NCBI GenBank assembly: GCA_013216015.1
Contig: JABSOI010000035.1
Location: 1-64,000 of the forward strand
Source of the DNA: Alteromonadaceae bacterium
GTDB taxonomy: Bacteria > Pseudomonadota > Gammaproteobacteria > Enterobacterales > Alteromonadaceae
Direction of reading: 5' to 3'
DNA: 64,000 nucleotides
Within the stretch, counting starts at the first letter, position 1. Every line of letters begins with the position of its first letter. Made by a program: the position numbers and the translations under genes. The notes beneath the pieces were generated by a model that was not told the origin of the DNA, did not search any database, and worked only from the letters and a program-made list of their open reading frames with translations. Shown piece by piece: positions 44,165-53,604 of the stretch.

Positions 44165-45013
44165 TTAGCCTTTGTAACGATCAACCGTTTGTTGCTGCTC
44201 GCCAAGTCCTGAAATACCTAAGCGCATAGTGTCGCCTTCTTTTAAGTATTTAGGTGGATTAAAACCTAAACCAACGCCTGGTGGTGTACCGGTACTAATG
44301 ATATCCCCCGGTTGTAAGCTCATAAACTGACTAATGTACGAGACAAGAAATGGTACTTTGTAAACCATAGTGCGGGTATTACCATCTTGCATACGTTCAC
44401 CATTAACCTCTAACCAAAGATCGAGCTCATTGGAATCGGTAACTTCGTCTGTGGTGACTAAATATGGACCGATAGGACCAAAAGTATCGCAGCCTTTACC
44501 CTTACACCACTGCCCTTCTTTTTCTATTTGAAATTCGCGTTCAGATAAATCGTTAACCACACAATAGCCAGCAACATACTCTAGGGCATTTTCCTCTGAA
44601 ACATATTTTGCTTCTTTGCCAATAATCACACCTAGCTCAACTTCCCAGTCAGACTTTTCTGATTTAGGCGGCATTAACACCGTGTCATTTGGGCCAATAA
44701 TTGACGAGGTTGCTTTCATAAATAATACCGGCTCTGATGGCACAGCCATACCCGATTCTGCCGCATGATCAGCGTAATTTAAGCCAACACAAATAAACTT
44801 ACCGACTTTTGATATTACTGGGCCTACTCGGCAACTTTTATCTATTATCGGTAGTGAGCTTAAATCTAACGAGGAAATTTTTGCTATCTTGCCACTGGCG
44901 AATAAATTGCCATCAATGTCATCGATATGTGCTGATAAATCTCTGATATTACCTTCGCTGTCTAAAATTGCTGGTTTCTCTTGACCAACATCTCCAACTC
45001 TCATTAATTTCAT
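44165..45013 (-). CDS. FAH-family hydrolase, probable 2,4-diketo-3-deoxy-L-fuconate hydrolase
   Basis: Cytoplasmic metal-dependent C-C hydrolase of 282 aa in the fumarylacetoacetase family. 'CVGLNYADHAAESGM' starts the catalytic fold; the acidic metal site lies in 'DWEVELGVIIGKEA', and 'GYCVVNDLSEREFQ', 'GKGCDTFGPIGPYLVT' and 'ISTGTPPGVGLG' are all family hallmarks. In the non-phosphorylative L-fucose route this family splits 2,4-diketo-3-deoxy-L-fuconate into pyruvate and L-lactate. The neighbours (SDR, lactonase, dehydratase, lldD) supply the rest of that route. A degraded copy of this gene is at 39821-40000. Confidence 0.85.
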   Translation of the reverse strand: MKLMRVGDVGQEKPAILDSEGNIRDLSAHIDDIDGNLFASGKIAKISSLDLSSLPIIDKSCRVGPVISKVGKFICVGLNYADHAAESGMAVPSEPVLFMKATSSIIGPNDTVLMPPKSEKSDWEVELGVIIGKEAKYVSEENALEYVAGYCVVNDLSEREFQIEKEGQWCKGKGCDTFGPIGPYLVTTDEVTDSNELDLWLEVNGERMQDGNTRTMVYKVPFLVSYISQFMSLQPGDIISTGTPPGVGLGFNPPKYLKEGDTMRLGISGLGEQQQTVDRYKG

Positions 45014-45033
45014 TGTACTTTTCCTAATTAACT

Positions 45034-45399
45034 TTATTTATTAATTTGCGCTTTCTCATTCGAAAGCATAAAAACTTTATCCATCAACAGCCATTTTTCA
45101 TCGCCATTCGCCCAAGGTAATTGCTGTTGAAATTGCCACATCAATGCTTCCCACGAAACCACTTTAGGGTTGTTTAAATCTGCCGCTTGTTTTGCCTCAA
45201 ATGAAAAGCTGTCATCAACGTCCATGATCATAAATAATCGATTACCGACAAGGTAAATATCTAAAGCTTCAATACCTGAACCTTTAATGCTCTCGATAAT
45301 TTCGGGCCAAATATGATCAGGTTGATGGTACTTTTTATACGCTTCAATTAACTTAGGATCGTCTTTAAGATCTAAAGCAAAACAGTGTCGAATCTGCAT
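45034..45399 (-). CDS. L-rhamnose mutarotase family protein (probable L-fucose mutarotase)
   Basis: Small cytoplasmic protein of 121 aa with the RhaM-type ferredoxin-like fold signature: 'CFALDLKDDPKLIEAYKKYH', then 'VWPEIIESIKGSGI'-like sequence (here HIWPEIIESIKGSGI), and 'MDVDDSF'. Members interconvert alpha and beta anomers of 6-deoxy-L-hexoses. Between the FucP permease gene and the hydrolase gene, its likely role is to give the dehydrogenase the right anomer of L-fucose. It is slightly longer than typical RhaM (about 104 aa). Confidence 0.85.
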   Translation of the reverse strand: MQIRHCFALDLKDDPKLIEAYKKYHQPDHIWPEIIESIKGSGIEALDIYLVGNRLFMIMDVDDSFSFEAKQAADLNNPKVVSWEALMWQFQQQLPWANGDEKWLLMDKVFMLSNEKAQINK

Positions 45400-45453
45400 G
45401 AGATTACCTTTTGTATGTTAGCTTCATTTATTTTAGTCACTTATGTCGGCAAT

Positions 45454-46839
45454 TTATTTAGGTAAATGCTTTTGCGAACGCTTACCGTAAATAGCAATTA
45501 CCACAAAACATAACAGCGGCAATATAAATGACGCTTTAGTTGCGGAAAAACTATCAAAAAGCACTTTCATATCGATAATTGACGCTTGTGCCATCGGCAA
45601 GAAAGTACCGCCAACAATAGCCATAATAAGACCCGCAGCCCCTAATTTTGCATCATCACCTGTACCCGTTAACGCAATACCGTAAATAGTAGGAAACATT
45701 AATGACATACAGGCTGAAATACCGACCAAGGCGTACATCCCCGCAAGGCCATCAAGAAAAATAGTCGCGGCAGTAAATACTATTCCACCGGCTGCTAGCA
45801 CCATCAACAGTTTACCGGGATTAATGTATTTCAATAAGAAAGTACAAATAAAACGACTTAAACAAAAGATCACCATGGCATAAATATTAAACATTTGTGA
45901 TTTAGCTTCAGCTGCTTGCTCTGTTAAACCCATGCCAACAAAAACTTCAGTGCCATAATGAATAATGAAAGTCCAAGTCATAATTTGGGCTCCCACATAA
46001 AACATCTGTGCGATCACGCCTTCACGATAATTTTGATTCGCTAATAAGCGTTGAAATGTACCCTTAATATCTAAGCTGGTAGCTTTCTCTTCGGTGATCG
46101 GCATTTTCTTAAAGGCAATAACCATTAAAACAAATATAACGACTACGGCTATCGCTAAGTAGGGATCTCGAATAACGGCTAAGTCGTTACTGGTGATCAC
46201 TGAAAGTTGTTCTAATGCTTGCTCTGAGCCATCAGTAACCAGAGCTCGACGTTCTGCATCCGTCGTTGGATTAAGTTTTTGAATAATAAATTGCGTGGCG
46301 ACAAACATGCCTAACAATGAACCCACTGGGTTAAAAGCTTGTGCCAAGTTTAAACGCTGGGTTGCCGTTGCTGGTGGTCCCATTAACATGATATATGGAT
46401 TGGCGCTAGTTTCTAAAAATGATAGGCCGCAAGTCATCACGAAGAAGGCCAATAAAAAGGGGGCAAAGGCTTGTGCATCTGCCGCAGGAATAAACAATAA
46501 AGCCCCAAAAGCATAAAAACCAAGCCCCAAAATAATACCTGCTTTATAGGAGAATTTTTTAATAAATAAGGCGGCAGGAATTGCCATTGCGCCATAACCA
46601 CCATAAAAAGCCACTTGTACCCAAGTTCCTTCCGCGGTTGACATTTGTAGTACTTTTGAAAACGCTTTAACTAGCGGGTTGGTTATATCGTTAGCAAAAC
46701 CCCATAAAGGAAAACATAAGGTAATTAAAATAAATGAAACAAGGTAAGCTCTGGGAACTACTTCAACTGAAGTGTTGCTAACTTGCCCTGCTTGTATATT
46801 GCTTTTATCTTCATTGGTATTGAGTGTTTGTTCGGTCAT
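45454..46839 (-). CDS. fucP: L-fucose:H+ symporter, FucP family
   Basis: Inner-membrane MFS permease of the FHS family, 461 aa, with about 12 hydrophobic segments. The N-terminal signature 'CFPLWGFANDITNPLVKAFS' and the fourth-helix region 'CGLSFLETSANPYIMLMGP' match FucP, including the acidic residues involved in proton coupling. An insertion with charged residues occurs in the loop near 'TTDAERRALVTDGSEQ'. It would bring L-fucose, or L-galactose, into the cytoplasm for the adjacent enzymes. It is expressed between the SDR and mutarotase genes. Confidence 0.88.
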   Translation of the reverse strand: MTEQTLNTNEDKSNIQAGQVSNTSVEVVPRAYLVSFILITLCFPLWGFANDITNPLVKAFSKVLQMSTAEGTWVQVAFYGGYGAMAIPAALFIKKFSYKAGIILGLGFYAFGALLFIPAADAQAFAPFLLAFFVMTCGLSFLETSANPYIMLMGPPATATQRLNLAQAFNPVGSLLGMFVATQFIIQKLNPTTDAERRALVTDGSEQALEQLSVITSNDLAVIRDPYLAIAVVVIFVLMVIAFKKMPITEEKATSLDIKGTFQRLLANQNYREGVIAQMFYVGAQIMTWTFIIHYGTEVFVGMGLTEQAAEAKSQMFNIYAMVIFCLSRFICTFLLKYINPGKLLMVLAAGGIVFTAATIFLDGLAGMYALVGISACMSLMFPTIYGIALTGTGDDAKLGAAGLIMAIVGGTFLPMAQASIIDMKVLFDSFSATKASFILPLLCFVVIAIYGKRSQKHLPK

Positions 46840-46922
46840 AATAAGCCTTATATATTGTTGTTTTTTTAACTTAGTATCTGTTTTTATTTACTTTTAATTT
46901 ATATTTATATTTAATTGCTCAT

Positions 46923-47699
46923 TTAGTTATTTAAAGTGACAAATCCGCCATCGATAGGGATGTTACTTCCTGTGATAAAGGCCGCCTCATCCGAGCATAA
47001 AAAACTAATTAATGACGCCACTTCATTCACTGTTCCCATACGTCCAATTGGCTGACTTTTCGATAATTTATCAAAGACTTCTGCTTGGTTGTCTGGATAA
47101 TTTTTCTCGATGAAATTATCGACAAAGGGAGTATGAACACGTGCCGGAGAGATACAATTACACCGTATGCCATGATCAATATAATCTCTCGCCACCGAAT
47201 AAGTCATGGTAAGGATTGCCCCTTTACTCATCGAATAAGCAAATCTGTCTTCAATACCAACGGATGCTGCTATTGAAGCAATATTGATAATAACGCCTGA
47301 GCGTCGCTGCTTCATCGAGCCAATAATGGTGGACATCATATTGTATGCCCCTTTAACATTAACGTTATAAACTCGGTCTAAATCATCTTCGGTGGTATTT
47401 TCTAAATTGCCGATATGAGCGATACCCGCATTATTGATTAATATATCAATAGCCTGTTCTTTTAGTATTGAGCCAACAACTTCTTTGACTTGAGCATTAC
47501 TCGCGATGTCACATTGATAAGCACTTGCCTTACCACCAAGCTCAGTGATCATAGCTTTGGTACTATTTGCTGCGTCATCATTTAAATCGACAATAACAAT
47601 ATGAGCACCTTGCTCCGCGAGTTTGAGTGCTGTACTTTGACCAATTCCACTACCGGCTCCTGTGATCAGCGCAACTTTTTCTTTAAACTTATTACTCAT
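46923..47699 (-). CDS. SDR, probable 2-keto-3-deoxy-L-fuconate 4-dehydrogenase
   Basis: Cytoplasmic NAD-dependent dehydrogenase of about 258 aa. It has 'TGAGSGIG', an acidic NAD-selecting 'VDLND', 'LINNAGIAHIG', Ser in 'INIASIAASVG', catalytic 'YSMSKGA', and 'CNCISPARVHTPFVDNF', which is typical of 2-keto-3-deoxy-L-fuconate dehydrogenases. I place the start at 47699, where AGG stands seven bases upstream; the longer start at 47714 has no such site. In the pathway it would oxidise 2-keto-3-deoxy-L-fuconate to the 2,4-diketo acid that the FAH hydrolase splits. Confidence 0.85.
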   Translation of the reverse strand: MSNKFKEKVALITGAGSGIGQSTALKLAEQGAHIVIVDLNDDAANSTKAMITELGGKASAYQCDIASNAQVKEVVGSILKEQAIDILINNAGIAHIGNLENTTEDDLDRVYNVNVKGAYNMMSTIIGSMKQRRSGVIINIASIAASVGIEDRFAYSMSKGAILTMTYSVARDYIDHGIRCNCISPARVHTPFVDNFIEKNYPDNQAEVFDKLSKSQPIGRMGTVNEVASLISFLCSDEAAFITGSNIPIDGGFVTLNN

Positions 47700-47781
47700 G
47701 TTAAAACCTATCATTTAATTGTTCGTTACTTATTCGTTGCTTATTCGCTACTTGTTCTTTACTTACTCGTTAACTGGGCTA

Positions 47782-48609
47782 TTAAAGCCGATAAAATTTT
47801 TCAGCCGTAGTACACCAAATTGACTGCTGTTCTTTATTTGTTAACGGTTCAACAAATGTCTCCACATATATTATCCAATTGGGATAATCTGATGCAAGAT
47901 TTACCACTGGCCAATCACTGCCCCACATAAGGCGATCAGCACCAAAACAAACTAACAGGTGCTCCATATAAGGGACTAGTTGATCAAAATCGGGGTTAAT
48001 ACTAGCTTCTGTCACCAAACCTGATAACTTACAAAAGGCGGATGTTTCGCTGGCAATTAACGCTACTTTCTCAAACCATTCTGGAGAAGAATTGTTGGCA
48101 ATTTCTGGTTTTGCACCGTGGTCGATCACTACCTTGAGTGCCGGATAACGTTTTATTAAGGTATACAGCGCATCTAGGTGCTGTGGTAAAACTAAGGCAT
48201 CAAAGCTTAAATTCTTTTCGATCAAATATTCAAACACAGGGGCCAACTCAGCTTTCAACATCCAATTAACATCCGCAATATCCTGTATCATTGGTCTGAT
48301 ACCTTTGAAGTAAGGGCTCTTGCTGAATTCTTCTAAATGTTCAATCGCCGTTGAGCTTTCCATATCAACCCAACCGACCACTCCAGCAATGAAATCATGC
48401 TCTTGTGCGAGCTGCAATATGAACTCAGTTTCCGCTGTCGTATCTGACGCTTGTACTACGATTGTTTTTTCAACACCTGCCTGCGTTAATTTAGGTAAAA
48501 GTTCATTCGGCAAAAAATCTTGATAAAGCGGTGCTAGTTCAGGCGTTAACCATGAATAATCACCGCGTGATAATTGCCAGAAATGTTGGTGTGAGTCGAT
48601 ACGAGCCAT
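47782..48609 (-). CDS. Amidohydrolase, probable L-fuconolactonase
   Basis: Cytoplasmic lactonase of the amidohydrolase superfamily, 275 aa. The N-terminus has the H-x-H metal motif in 'IDSHQHFWQ'. Further ligands lie in 'VVIDHGAKPEI' and the C-terminal 'LMWGSDWPVVNLAS' with its Asp. It opens L-fucono-lactone to L-fuconate after the aldose dehydrogenase step. Its start is 3 bases from the stop of the aldo/keto reductase gene, so the two are translationally close. Confidence 0.88.
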   Translation of the reverse strand: MARIDSHQHFWQLSRGDYSWLTPELAPLYQDFLPNELLPKLTQAGVEKTIVVQASDTTAETEFILQLAQEHDFIAGVVGWVDMESSTAIEHLEEFSKSPYFKGIRPMIQDIADVNWMLKAELAPVFEYLIEKNLSFDALVLPQHLDALYTLIKRYPALKVVIDHGAKPEIANNSSPEWFEKVALIASETSAFCKLSGLVTEASINPDFDQLVPYMEHLLVCFGADRLMWGSDWPVVNLASDYPNWIIYVETFVEPLTNKEQQSIWCTTAEKFYRL

Positions 48610-48612
48610 TAC

Positions 48613-49641
48613 TTAGCCCTCAACACTTGTTGGAACAGGAACGTCTGGAGATAAAATACCTTTGCCTTGTAGTGTCTGCCAAAATTCACGGGGGATATTA
48701 ACCTTCATCTGCTCAACGGTTGTTGCAACACGGTTTGCTGAACTTAAGCCGGGGATAACACTGACTACCGCTGGATGCGCTAATGGAAATTGCAAAGCTG
48801 CCGCCGCTAATGGCACATTAAATTCCTGACAAACATCTTCAATTTTAGTGACCGTATTTATGATGGCTTCATCGGCCGGCTGATAATTGTAATGTGGCAC
48901 TACGCCTTCACGACGAACACCTGTTGCTAAAACACCCGAATTATAAGGACCGCCAAGTATGATTGAACTATTTTCTTTTAAGCATCTAGGTAAAAAGGTC
49001 TCTAACGCTTTTTGCTCTAACAAGGTGTAACGTCCAGCCAGTAAAAAGCAATCAAAGTGGCCGTAGTCCATCGCCTGTTCACACACTTCATATTCATTAA
49101 CACCAAGACCTATAGCGGAAACGAGCCCTTGAGAACGTAATTCGTCCATGGCTTCATAACCACCTTCCATCGCTATTTTAAATAATCTGTCATGATCATC
49201 ACCATGGGTTGCTCGACCGATATCATGCATATACAAGATATCAATTTTTGATAAGCCAAGCCGCTGAATGCTGTGCTCAAATGACCGCATAATGCCATCG
49301 TATGAATAGTCATATTCAGGTTCAAATGGCATAGGAGAACAAAAACCATATTTATCTTCCGCTTTGCCACAAGGCGCTAAAATACGACCAACTTTGGTTG
49401 ATAGCACATACTCACTTGAATCATATTTTCGTAGCGCATCGCCGACTCGACGTTCACTTAAACCAAAACCATAATAAGGCGCAGTGTCAAACTGATTAAT
49501 CCCTAGAACCATCGCTTTAGTAATACTTTCTTGTGCGGCACCATCAGGCATTGGACGATAAAGATTACCAAAGGTCGCAGCGCCAAAACCTAATTCAGTA
49601 ACCTGTAAGTTGGTTTTACCTATTTGTCGTTTTTTAAACAT
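48613..49641 (-). CDS. Aldo/keto reductase family L-fucose (D-threo-aldose) 1-dehydrogenase
   Basis: Cytoplasmic NAD(P)-dependent enzyme of 342 aa that oxidises L-fucose, and often L-galactose, to the lactone. The AKR catalytic tetrad is visible: Asp and Tyr in 'FDTAPYYGFGLSERRVGDAL', Lys in 'STKVGR', and His in 'ILYMHDIGR'. The pattern 'GFGLSERRVG' and 'LGGPYNSGVLATG' is typical of D-threo-aldose 1-dehydrogenases. It is the first step of the non-phosphorylative L-fucose route, consistent with the lactonase gene that follows. Acceptance of L-galactose would link it to an agaran-type substrate. Confidence 0.88.
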   Translation of the reverse strand: MFKKRQIGKTNLQVTELGFGAATFGNLYRPMPDGAAQESITKAMVLGINQFDTAPYYGFGLSERRVGDALRKYDSSEYVLSTKVGRILAPCGKAEDKYGFCSPMPFEPEYDYSYDGIMRSFEHSIQRLGLSKIDILYMHDIGRATHGDDHDRLFKIAMEGGYEAMDELRSQGLVSAIGLGVNEYEVCEQAMDYGHFDCFLLAGRYTLLEQKALETFLPRCLKENSSIILGGPYNSGVLATGVRREGVVPHYNYQPADEAIINTVTKIEDVCQEFNVPLAAAALQFPLAHPAVVSVIPGLSSANRVATTVEQMKVNIPREFWQTLQGKGILSPDVPVPTSVEG

Positions 49642-49669
49642 TACATCTCTCTTTATAAAGTTCAGTCAA

Positions 49670-50860
49670 CTATCTTGCTGTCGGTAAACACGATGGGCCA
49701 ATCGCTTCAAATTTCTTATACGTTAAAACAAATTCTTGATGACCTAACTCTTCTGACTTGGTCTGCTGCCCTTGAGCAACTTGCTTAACGAGTTGATATA
49801 TTTCATCACCCACTTGGGCAACCGTAGCTTCACCTTTGATAATTTTTCCAGCATTGATATCCATATCATCGGATAAGTTGTCATACGTTTCAGGATTTGC
49901 GCAGACTTTAATAACCGGTGAAATTGCCGAGCCCACAACAGAGCCTCGGCCAGTGGTAAACAATGTTAGATGACAGCCAGAAGCGATCATTTCGACAATT
50001 TCAGCATTATCAACAATATTTGGAAAGCCAAACATTGGCTCACCATCAGGGACAACATCCATTAAATACAAACCGCCTTGGTTGGGTATATCTCCCGGTT
50101 TAATTAAGCCATGTATTTTAGAACTGCCTGATTTGGCATAAGCGCCCATTGATTTTTCTTCTTGGGTGGTTAAGCCCCCTTCCGCATTGCCTGGGGCAAA
50201 ACTTCCATAACCCATTTTGGTATAATATTGCTCAGCTTTTTCCACCGACTTCATGATTTCTTCACCAAGTTCAGGGGTTATAGCTCGTTCAGCCATGATT
50301 TGTTCACAGCCAATCAACTCACCAGTTTCTTCAAAAATACAAATCGCGTCATCTTCAACCAGTTGATCAAAACAATGGCCAACTGCTGGGTTAGCGCCAA
50401 TACCACTGGTGCCATCTGAGCCACCACAAATGGTACCAACCACCAATTCGCTGATATCCATCGGCACTAATTCTGCCTTTTCAGCACTAATGAGTAACTC
50501 ATTTACACTCGATAAACCGGCAGCAATTGTTTTTCTGGTACCACCTGATTTTTGAATAACTAAAGTATCTACTGCCCGAGCACTGGCTTGAATGGTATTT
50601 GCCAGTTGTTCTCGGTTAAAGCCTTCACAACCTAACGAAACAATTAGCACACCCGCGACATTAGGATGTGTACAAAGCCCTTCCATAATATTTAGGGAGT
50701 ATTCATTGGGATAACAGCCGGGAAAACCAATTAACTGAACGTTATCAGAGCTATCAGTCACAATAGCTCTAGCAACGTGGTGTGCACATTCAACTAAGTA
50801 GGTGACCAAAATAATATTGCGAATGCCTTTGCGGCCATCAGCTCTTAAATAACCTTTCAT
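49670..50860 (-). CDS. UxaA-family dehydratase, large subunit (probable L-fuconate dehydratase)
   Basis: Cytoplasmic iron-dependent sugar-acid dehydratase, catalytic part of the altronate dehydratase family, 396 aa. Visible are 'GYLRADGRKGIRN', a Cys-rich 'LGCEGFNREQLANTI', 'IQKSGGTRKTI', 'GTICGGSDGTSGIGANPAVG' and 'GSVVGSAISPVIKVCANPET'. With the 99-aa SAF protein encoded 2 bases upstream it sums to 495 aa, the size of single-chain UxaA. In this operon the only missing step is dehydration of L-fuconate to 2-keto-3-deoxy-L-fuconate, usually done by an enolase-family FucD, which is absent. UxaA-family members with activity on L-fuconate and L-galactonate are known. Confidence 0.82.
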   Translation of the reverse strand: MKGYLRADGRKGIRNIILVTYLVECAHHVARAIVTDSSDNVQLIGFPGCYPNEYSLNIMEGLCTHPNVAGVLIVSLGCEGFNREQLANTIQASARAVDTLVIQKSGGTRKTIAAGLSSVNELLISAEKAELVPMDISELVVGTICGGSDGTSGIGANPAVGHCFDQLVEDDAICIFEETGELIGCEQIMAERAITPELGEEIMKSVEKAEQYYTKMGYGSFAPGNAEGGLTTQEEKSMGAYAKSGSSKIHGLIKPGDIPNQGGLYLMDVVPDGEPMFGFPNIVDNAEIVEMIASGCHLTLFTTGRGSVVGSAISPVIKVCANPETYDNLSDDMDINAGKIIKGEATVAQVGDEIYQLVKQVAQGQQTKSEELGHQEFVLTYKKFEAIGPSCLPTAR

Positions 50861-50862
50861 CC

Positions 50863-51162
50863 TTATTCTCCTGTCCTACTTTGACGCGTATGACTGGCAA
50901 TATAATCACTTTTCATATTGTGCATGTGAATGTGCTCACCAAAGGCAATATCTTTAGTTGCTGAACCAATAGATACACCATATTTAATCACTTTTTCACC
51001 CTCAGTAATCGCTTGTCTAGCAATTTTATGACCAACAGTTATATCTACAGTCATTGTTACATCCACGTCTTCTAAAGTGGTTGAACTTCCGGCGAGTAAC
51101 TGCTTGCAGCAGACAAAAGTATTGTCTGCCTTGTGCAATAAAACAAAATGTTTGTTTATCAT
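50863..51162 (-). CDS. UxaA-family dehydratase, small SAF-domain subunit
   Basis: 99-aa protein matching the N-terminal SAF domain of altronate dehydratase, with 'ITVGHKIARQAITEGEKVIK' and 'YGVSIGSATKDIAFGEHIHM' ending in 'HNMKSDY'. It is the first gene of the fucose operon, and its stop lies 2 bases before the large subunit start. It is expected to form the active dehydratase with that subunit. Confidence 0.85.
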   Translation of the reverse strand: MINKHFVLLHKADNTFVCCKQLLAGSSTTLEDVDVTMTVDITVGHKIARQAITEGEKVIKYGVSIGSATKDIAFGEHIHMHNMKSDYIASHTRQSRTGE

Positions 51163-51952
51163 TCATTATCACCCTAAATAAACAACCTAAATAAACACCC
51201 TAAAAACATCTGTTTAATTTCTTATTTCATCAAATAAAAATTTAATTAAACGATTTGGATTAGGTTGTTGAATACTATTATCTGATTTAATCATTAACAT
51301 TAATCTAGGTCAATACATTTTATGTACTTTTATATATAAAGGACCTTTACGGTTATTCTTAAATAGGCTATGTTAAATTATTAACAGATAAAATAAAAAA
51401 ACAAACAACTCAAAATGGCTCTGTATAAAAGGCACTATAAATATTGCTATAAAATCATTTAAATTCCTCAGACACAAGCTAGAAGATACTATATATAAAA
51501 ACATCAAAAACGGTCACTTAAGTGAGTTTTTAAAACTTTGGTAATTGGAAATTTACCTGAAAATTGATTAGGGAATTATCAATACAAGCACATGGTCAGT
51601 AACGGAAAAGAAATATTAATAGCTGTATGCCTTATAAAGGCAACAAAACCGTATTTTTGAGACAGATTTTTAATACCCAATAAATGTCAGCAAAAGTGGC
51701 AACTGTTAATCTTTGAAATGTAGTCAGGAGGGTCTCCTTTGAGCTAATCAACAGTCGTTCAATAGTTGCCAAAATGGCTAACTTAGTGCGTATAGTTGAC
51801 ATGGCCTAGTGGCGGTTCTTAATGACAACTGCTTAGCTAAAAAAGGACCTAATTGTTAGGTGAAAACCTAAATATTTGTGGCCAGTTTAACCTAGCCACT
51901 GTAGTTATTACTTTGGCTAAAGATAATTTATATTCACTCCTATTTCATTAAC
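51163..51952. other. Upstream region of the fucose operon, no gene seen
   Basis: AT-rich 0.8-kb stretch with no convincing coding frame or RNA. It contains the candidate promoter at 51285-51313 and a small palindrome near 51328-51342 (CTTTTATATATAAAG). It separates the operon from the sulfatase pseudogene. Confidence 0.5.
51285..51313 (-). promoter_or_regulatory. Candidate sigma-70 promoter of the fucose operon
   Basis: On the minus strand TTGACC and TTAAAT are 17 bases apart, about 120 bases before the SAF-subunit start. The -10 box matches four of six consensus bases. Confidence 0.35.
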
Positions 51953-53192
51953 TTATCTGTATGTTTTCCAATCATAAGGGTTGCCTGGGTAACCTGCTTT
52001 GATATAGCTTGATTCTGGAGAATCAAAATCTAATAGATCGTCTAATTCGTCCATTAATTTACTTAGCTGTATTTTTAAATGCACAAGTGCTTTTTGTAAT
52101 TCAGGTTTATAAACCACATTATGCAGTTCTTTAGGGTCTTTTTTTAAGTCGAATAATTGTGTTACACCCGTTATAGGATAATAAATGAGTTTGAAGTCTA
52201 CGCACTGACCTTACCATACGTTGATAATGGCGATAGGCACCATAAATATACTCATTAAGAGGCTCATTTTTATCAGTGTTTTTCAACAAAGAAGCAAAGC
52301 TTTTCGCTTGTACATTGCTAGGAATAGTAATACCCGCTAATTCAGCCGTAGTTGGGAATAGGCTGTTAAGATAAAATCCACCTTTGGCTTTGCGTCCTTT
52401 CTTTATATTTTTTCCTGCAATAATAAAAGGCGCTCTAATGCTATGTTCGTATTGATTCTGCTTGCCAAGTAATGCATGTTTGCCAACTGCTAAACCGTGA
52501 TCCGATGTAAAAATAATAATGGTATTATCTGCATATTGAGAATTTTCCAAAACGTTTAATAACCGTCCTACTTCTGCATCTAAATGCGTCATCATGGCAT
52601 AATATTCAGCAATGAATTGTTTCACATCATTAACTTTCCTAGGGCTAGACAATAACCCTTCACCACGTACTCGTTCACCGTGGTCAATTGTTGGATTTCT
52701 TAAAAATGAGTCAGGTAAAGGAATATCATCACTTGAATACATATCAAGAAGGTTTTGTGGCGATTGACGTGGATCGTGAGGCGCTAAATAACCAAGATAC
52801 ATTAAAAAAGGTTTATCATTTCTTACCTTTTTACTTTTTAAATAATCAATTGCTTTATCTGTAATCAATTCACTTGTATGCTTTTTAGATGGGTATTCTT
52901 GCGAAATCTTTCGACTTGTTAAATCAAGATCGACCATTGGAGCTTTGTAGTGATCTTTTGTCATCCCTACTGTGTTCAGTACTGCTTGCCCAATATCAAA
53001 ACTACGTTCTAACTCTTTATCAGAAAGATGCCATTTACCTGAAATAAAAGTTTCATAACCCGCCTGACGAAATGTTTCACCCCACAAGGAAAAAGGCTGT
53101 TTAGCTGGCCGTTCTTTACGCATCATTCCCGTTGAGTATAGATTTCTTCCTGTATTTATCATCGCTCGACTTGATGAACACACCGCTGGTGA
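51953..53192 (-). pseudogene. Sulfatase pseudogene, 5' end replaced by IS6 transposase fragment
   Basis: The recognisable sulfatase part begins at 'SPAVCSSSRAMINTGRN' (formylglycine motif C-S-S-S-R) and continues through 'SGKWHLSDKELE', 'FLMYLGYLAPHDPRQSP' and 'IIIFTSDHGLAVGKHALLGK'. Its N-terminal 50 or so residues, with the first metal ligands, are missing; upstream codons belong in frame to a transposase. A frameshift near 52205 takes the reading frame to a false stop at 52131. In another frame the true ending 'KLIYYPITGVTQLFDLKKDP' and 'SSYIKAGYPGNPYDWKTYR' runs to TAA at 51953-51955. Two independent lesions make it inactive. Confidence 0.88.
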
Positions 53193-53510
53193 CCAATAAT
53201 GCAGTACACCATTTATCTTGATAAATACCTCATCTAGATACCACGTATCGCCGAGTTGACCACGTTTTTTCTTTATCTGATTACAATACATAGCACCAAA
53301 TTTTAGACACCAATTTCTAATGGTTTCATAGCTGACGGTGATCCTTCTGGCTGCCAGTAGTTCTTCAATATCTCGAAAACTTAGGGTAAACCTATGATAA
53401 AGCCAAACTGCATGGCTAATGATCTGAGCGGGATAGCGATAACCAGAATAGATATTTTTATTCTCGGATTATCTCACACTTTCCTGAACCAGCAATAAGT
53501 TGACAGAACC
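53193..53510 (-). mobile_element. IS6-family insertion sequence, left-end fragment
   Basis: The reverse strand encodes 'GYRYPAQIISHAVWLYHRFT', 'LSFRDIEELLAARRITVSYE' and 'GDTWYLDEVFIKINGVLHYW', the N-terminal half of an IS6/IS26-type transposase including the first catalytic Asp region (LDEVF). The terminal sequence GGTTCTGTCAACTTATTG (reading from 53510) looks like the IS end. The element is cut at 53193, where it joins the sulfatase sequence; the DDE remainder and the other end are absent. A stop codon near the start shows further decay. Confidence 0.8.
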
Positions 53511-53514
53511 ATAA

Positions 53515-53604
53515 GAAAATCTATTGAGGATACATTACCGCCAGAACTGAAAGGGTTTATTGATGTTTTTGTTTTGGGATGTATCTCAAACCTGAGTTAT
53601 TACT
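53515..53604 (+). pseudogene. Possible C-terminal gene fragment beside the IS end
   Basis: The frame reads 'SIEDTLPPELKGFIDVFVLG' and ends 'CISNLSYY' with TAA. It has protein-like composition but no start, and it begins right at the IS boundary. I do not recognise the family. Confidence 0.3.
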
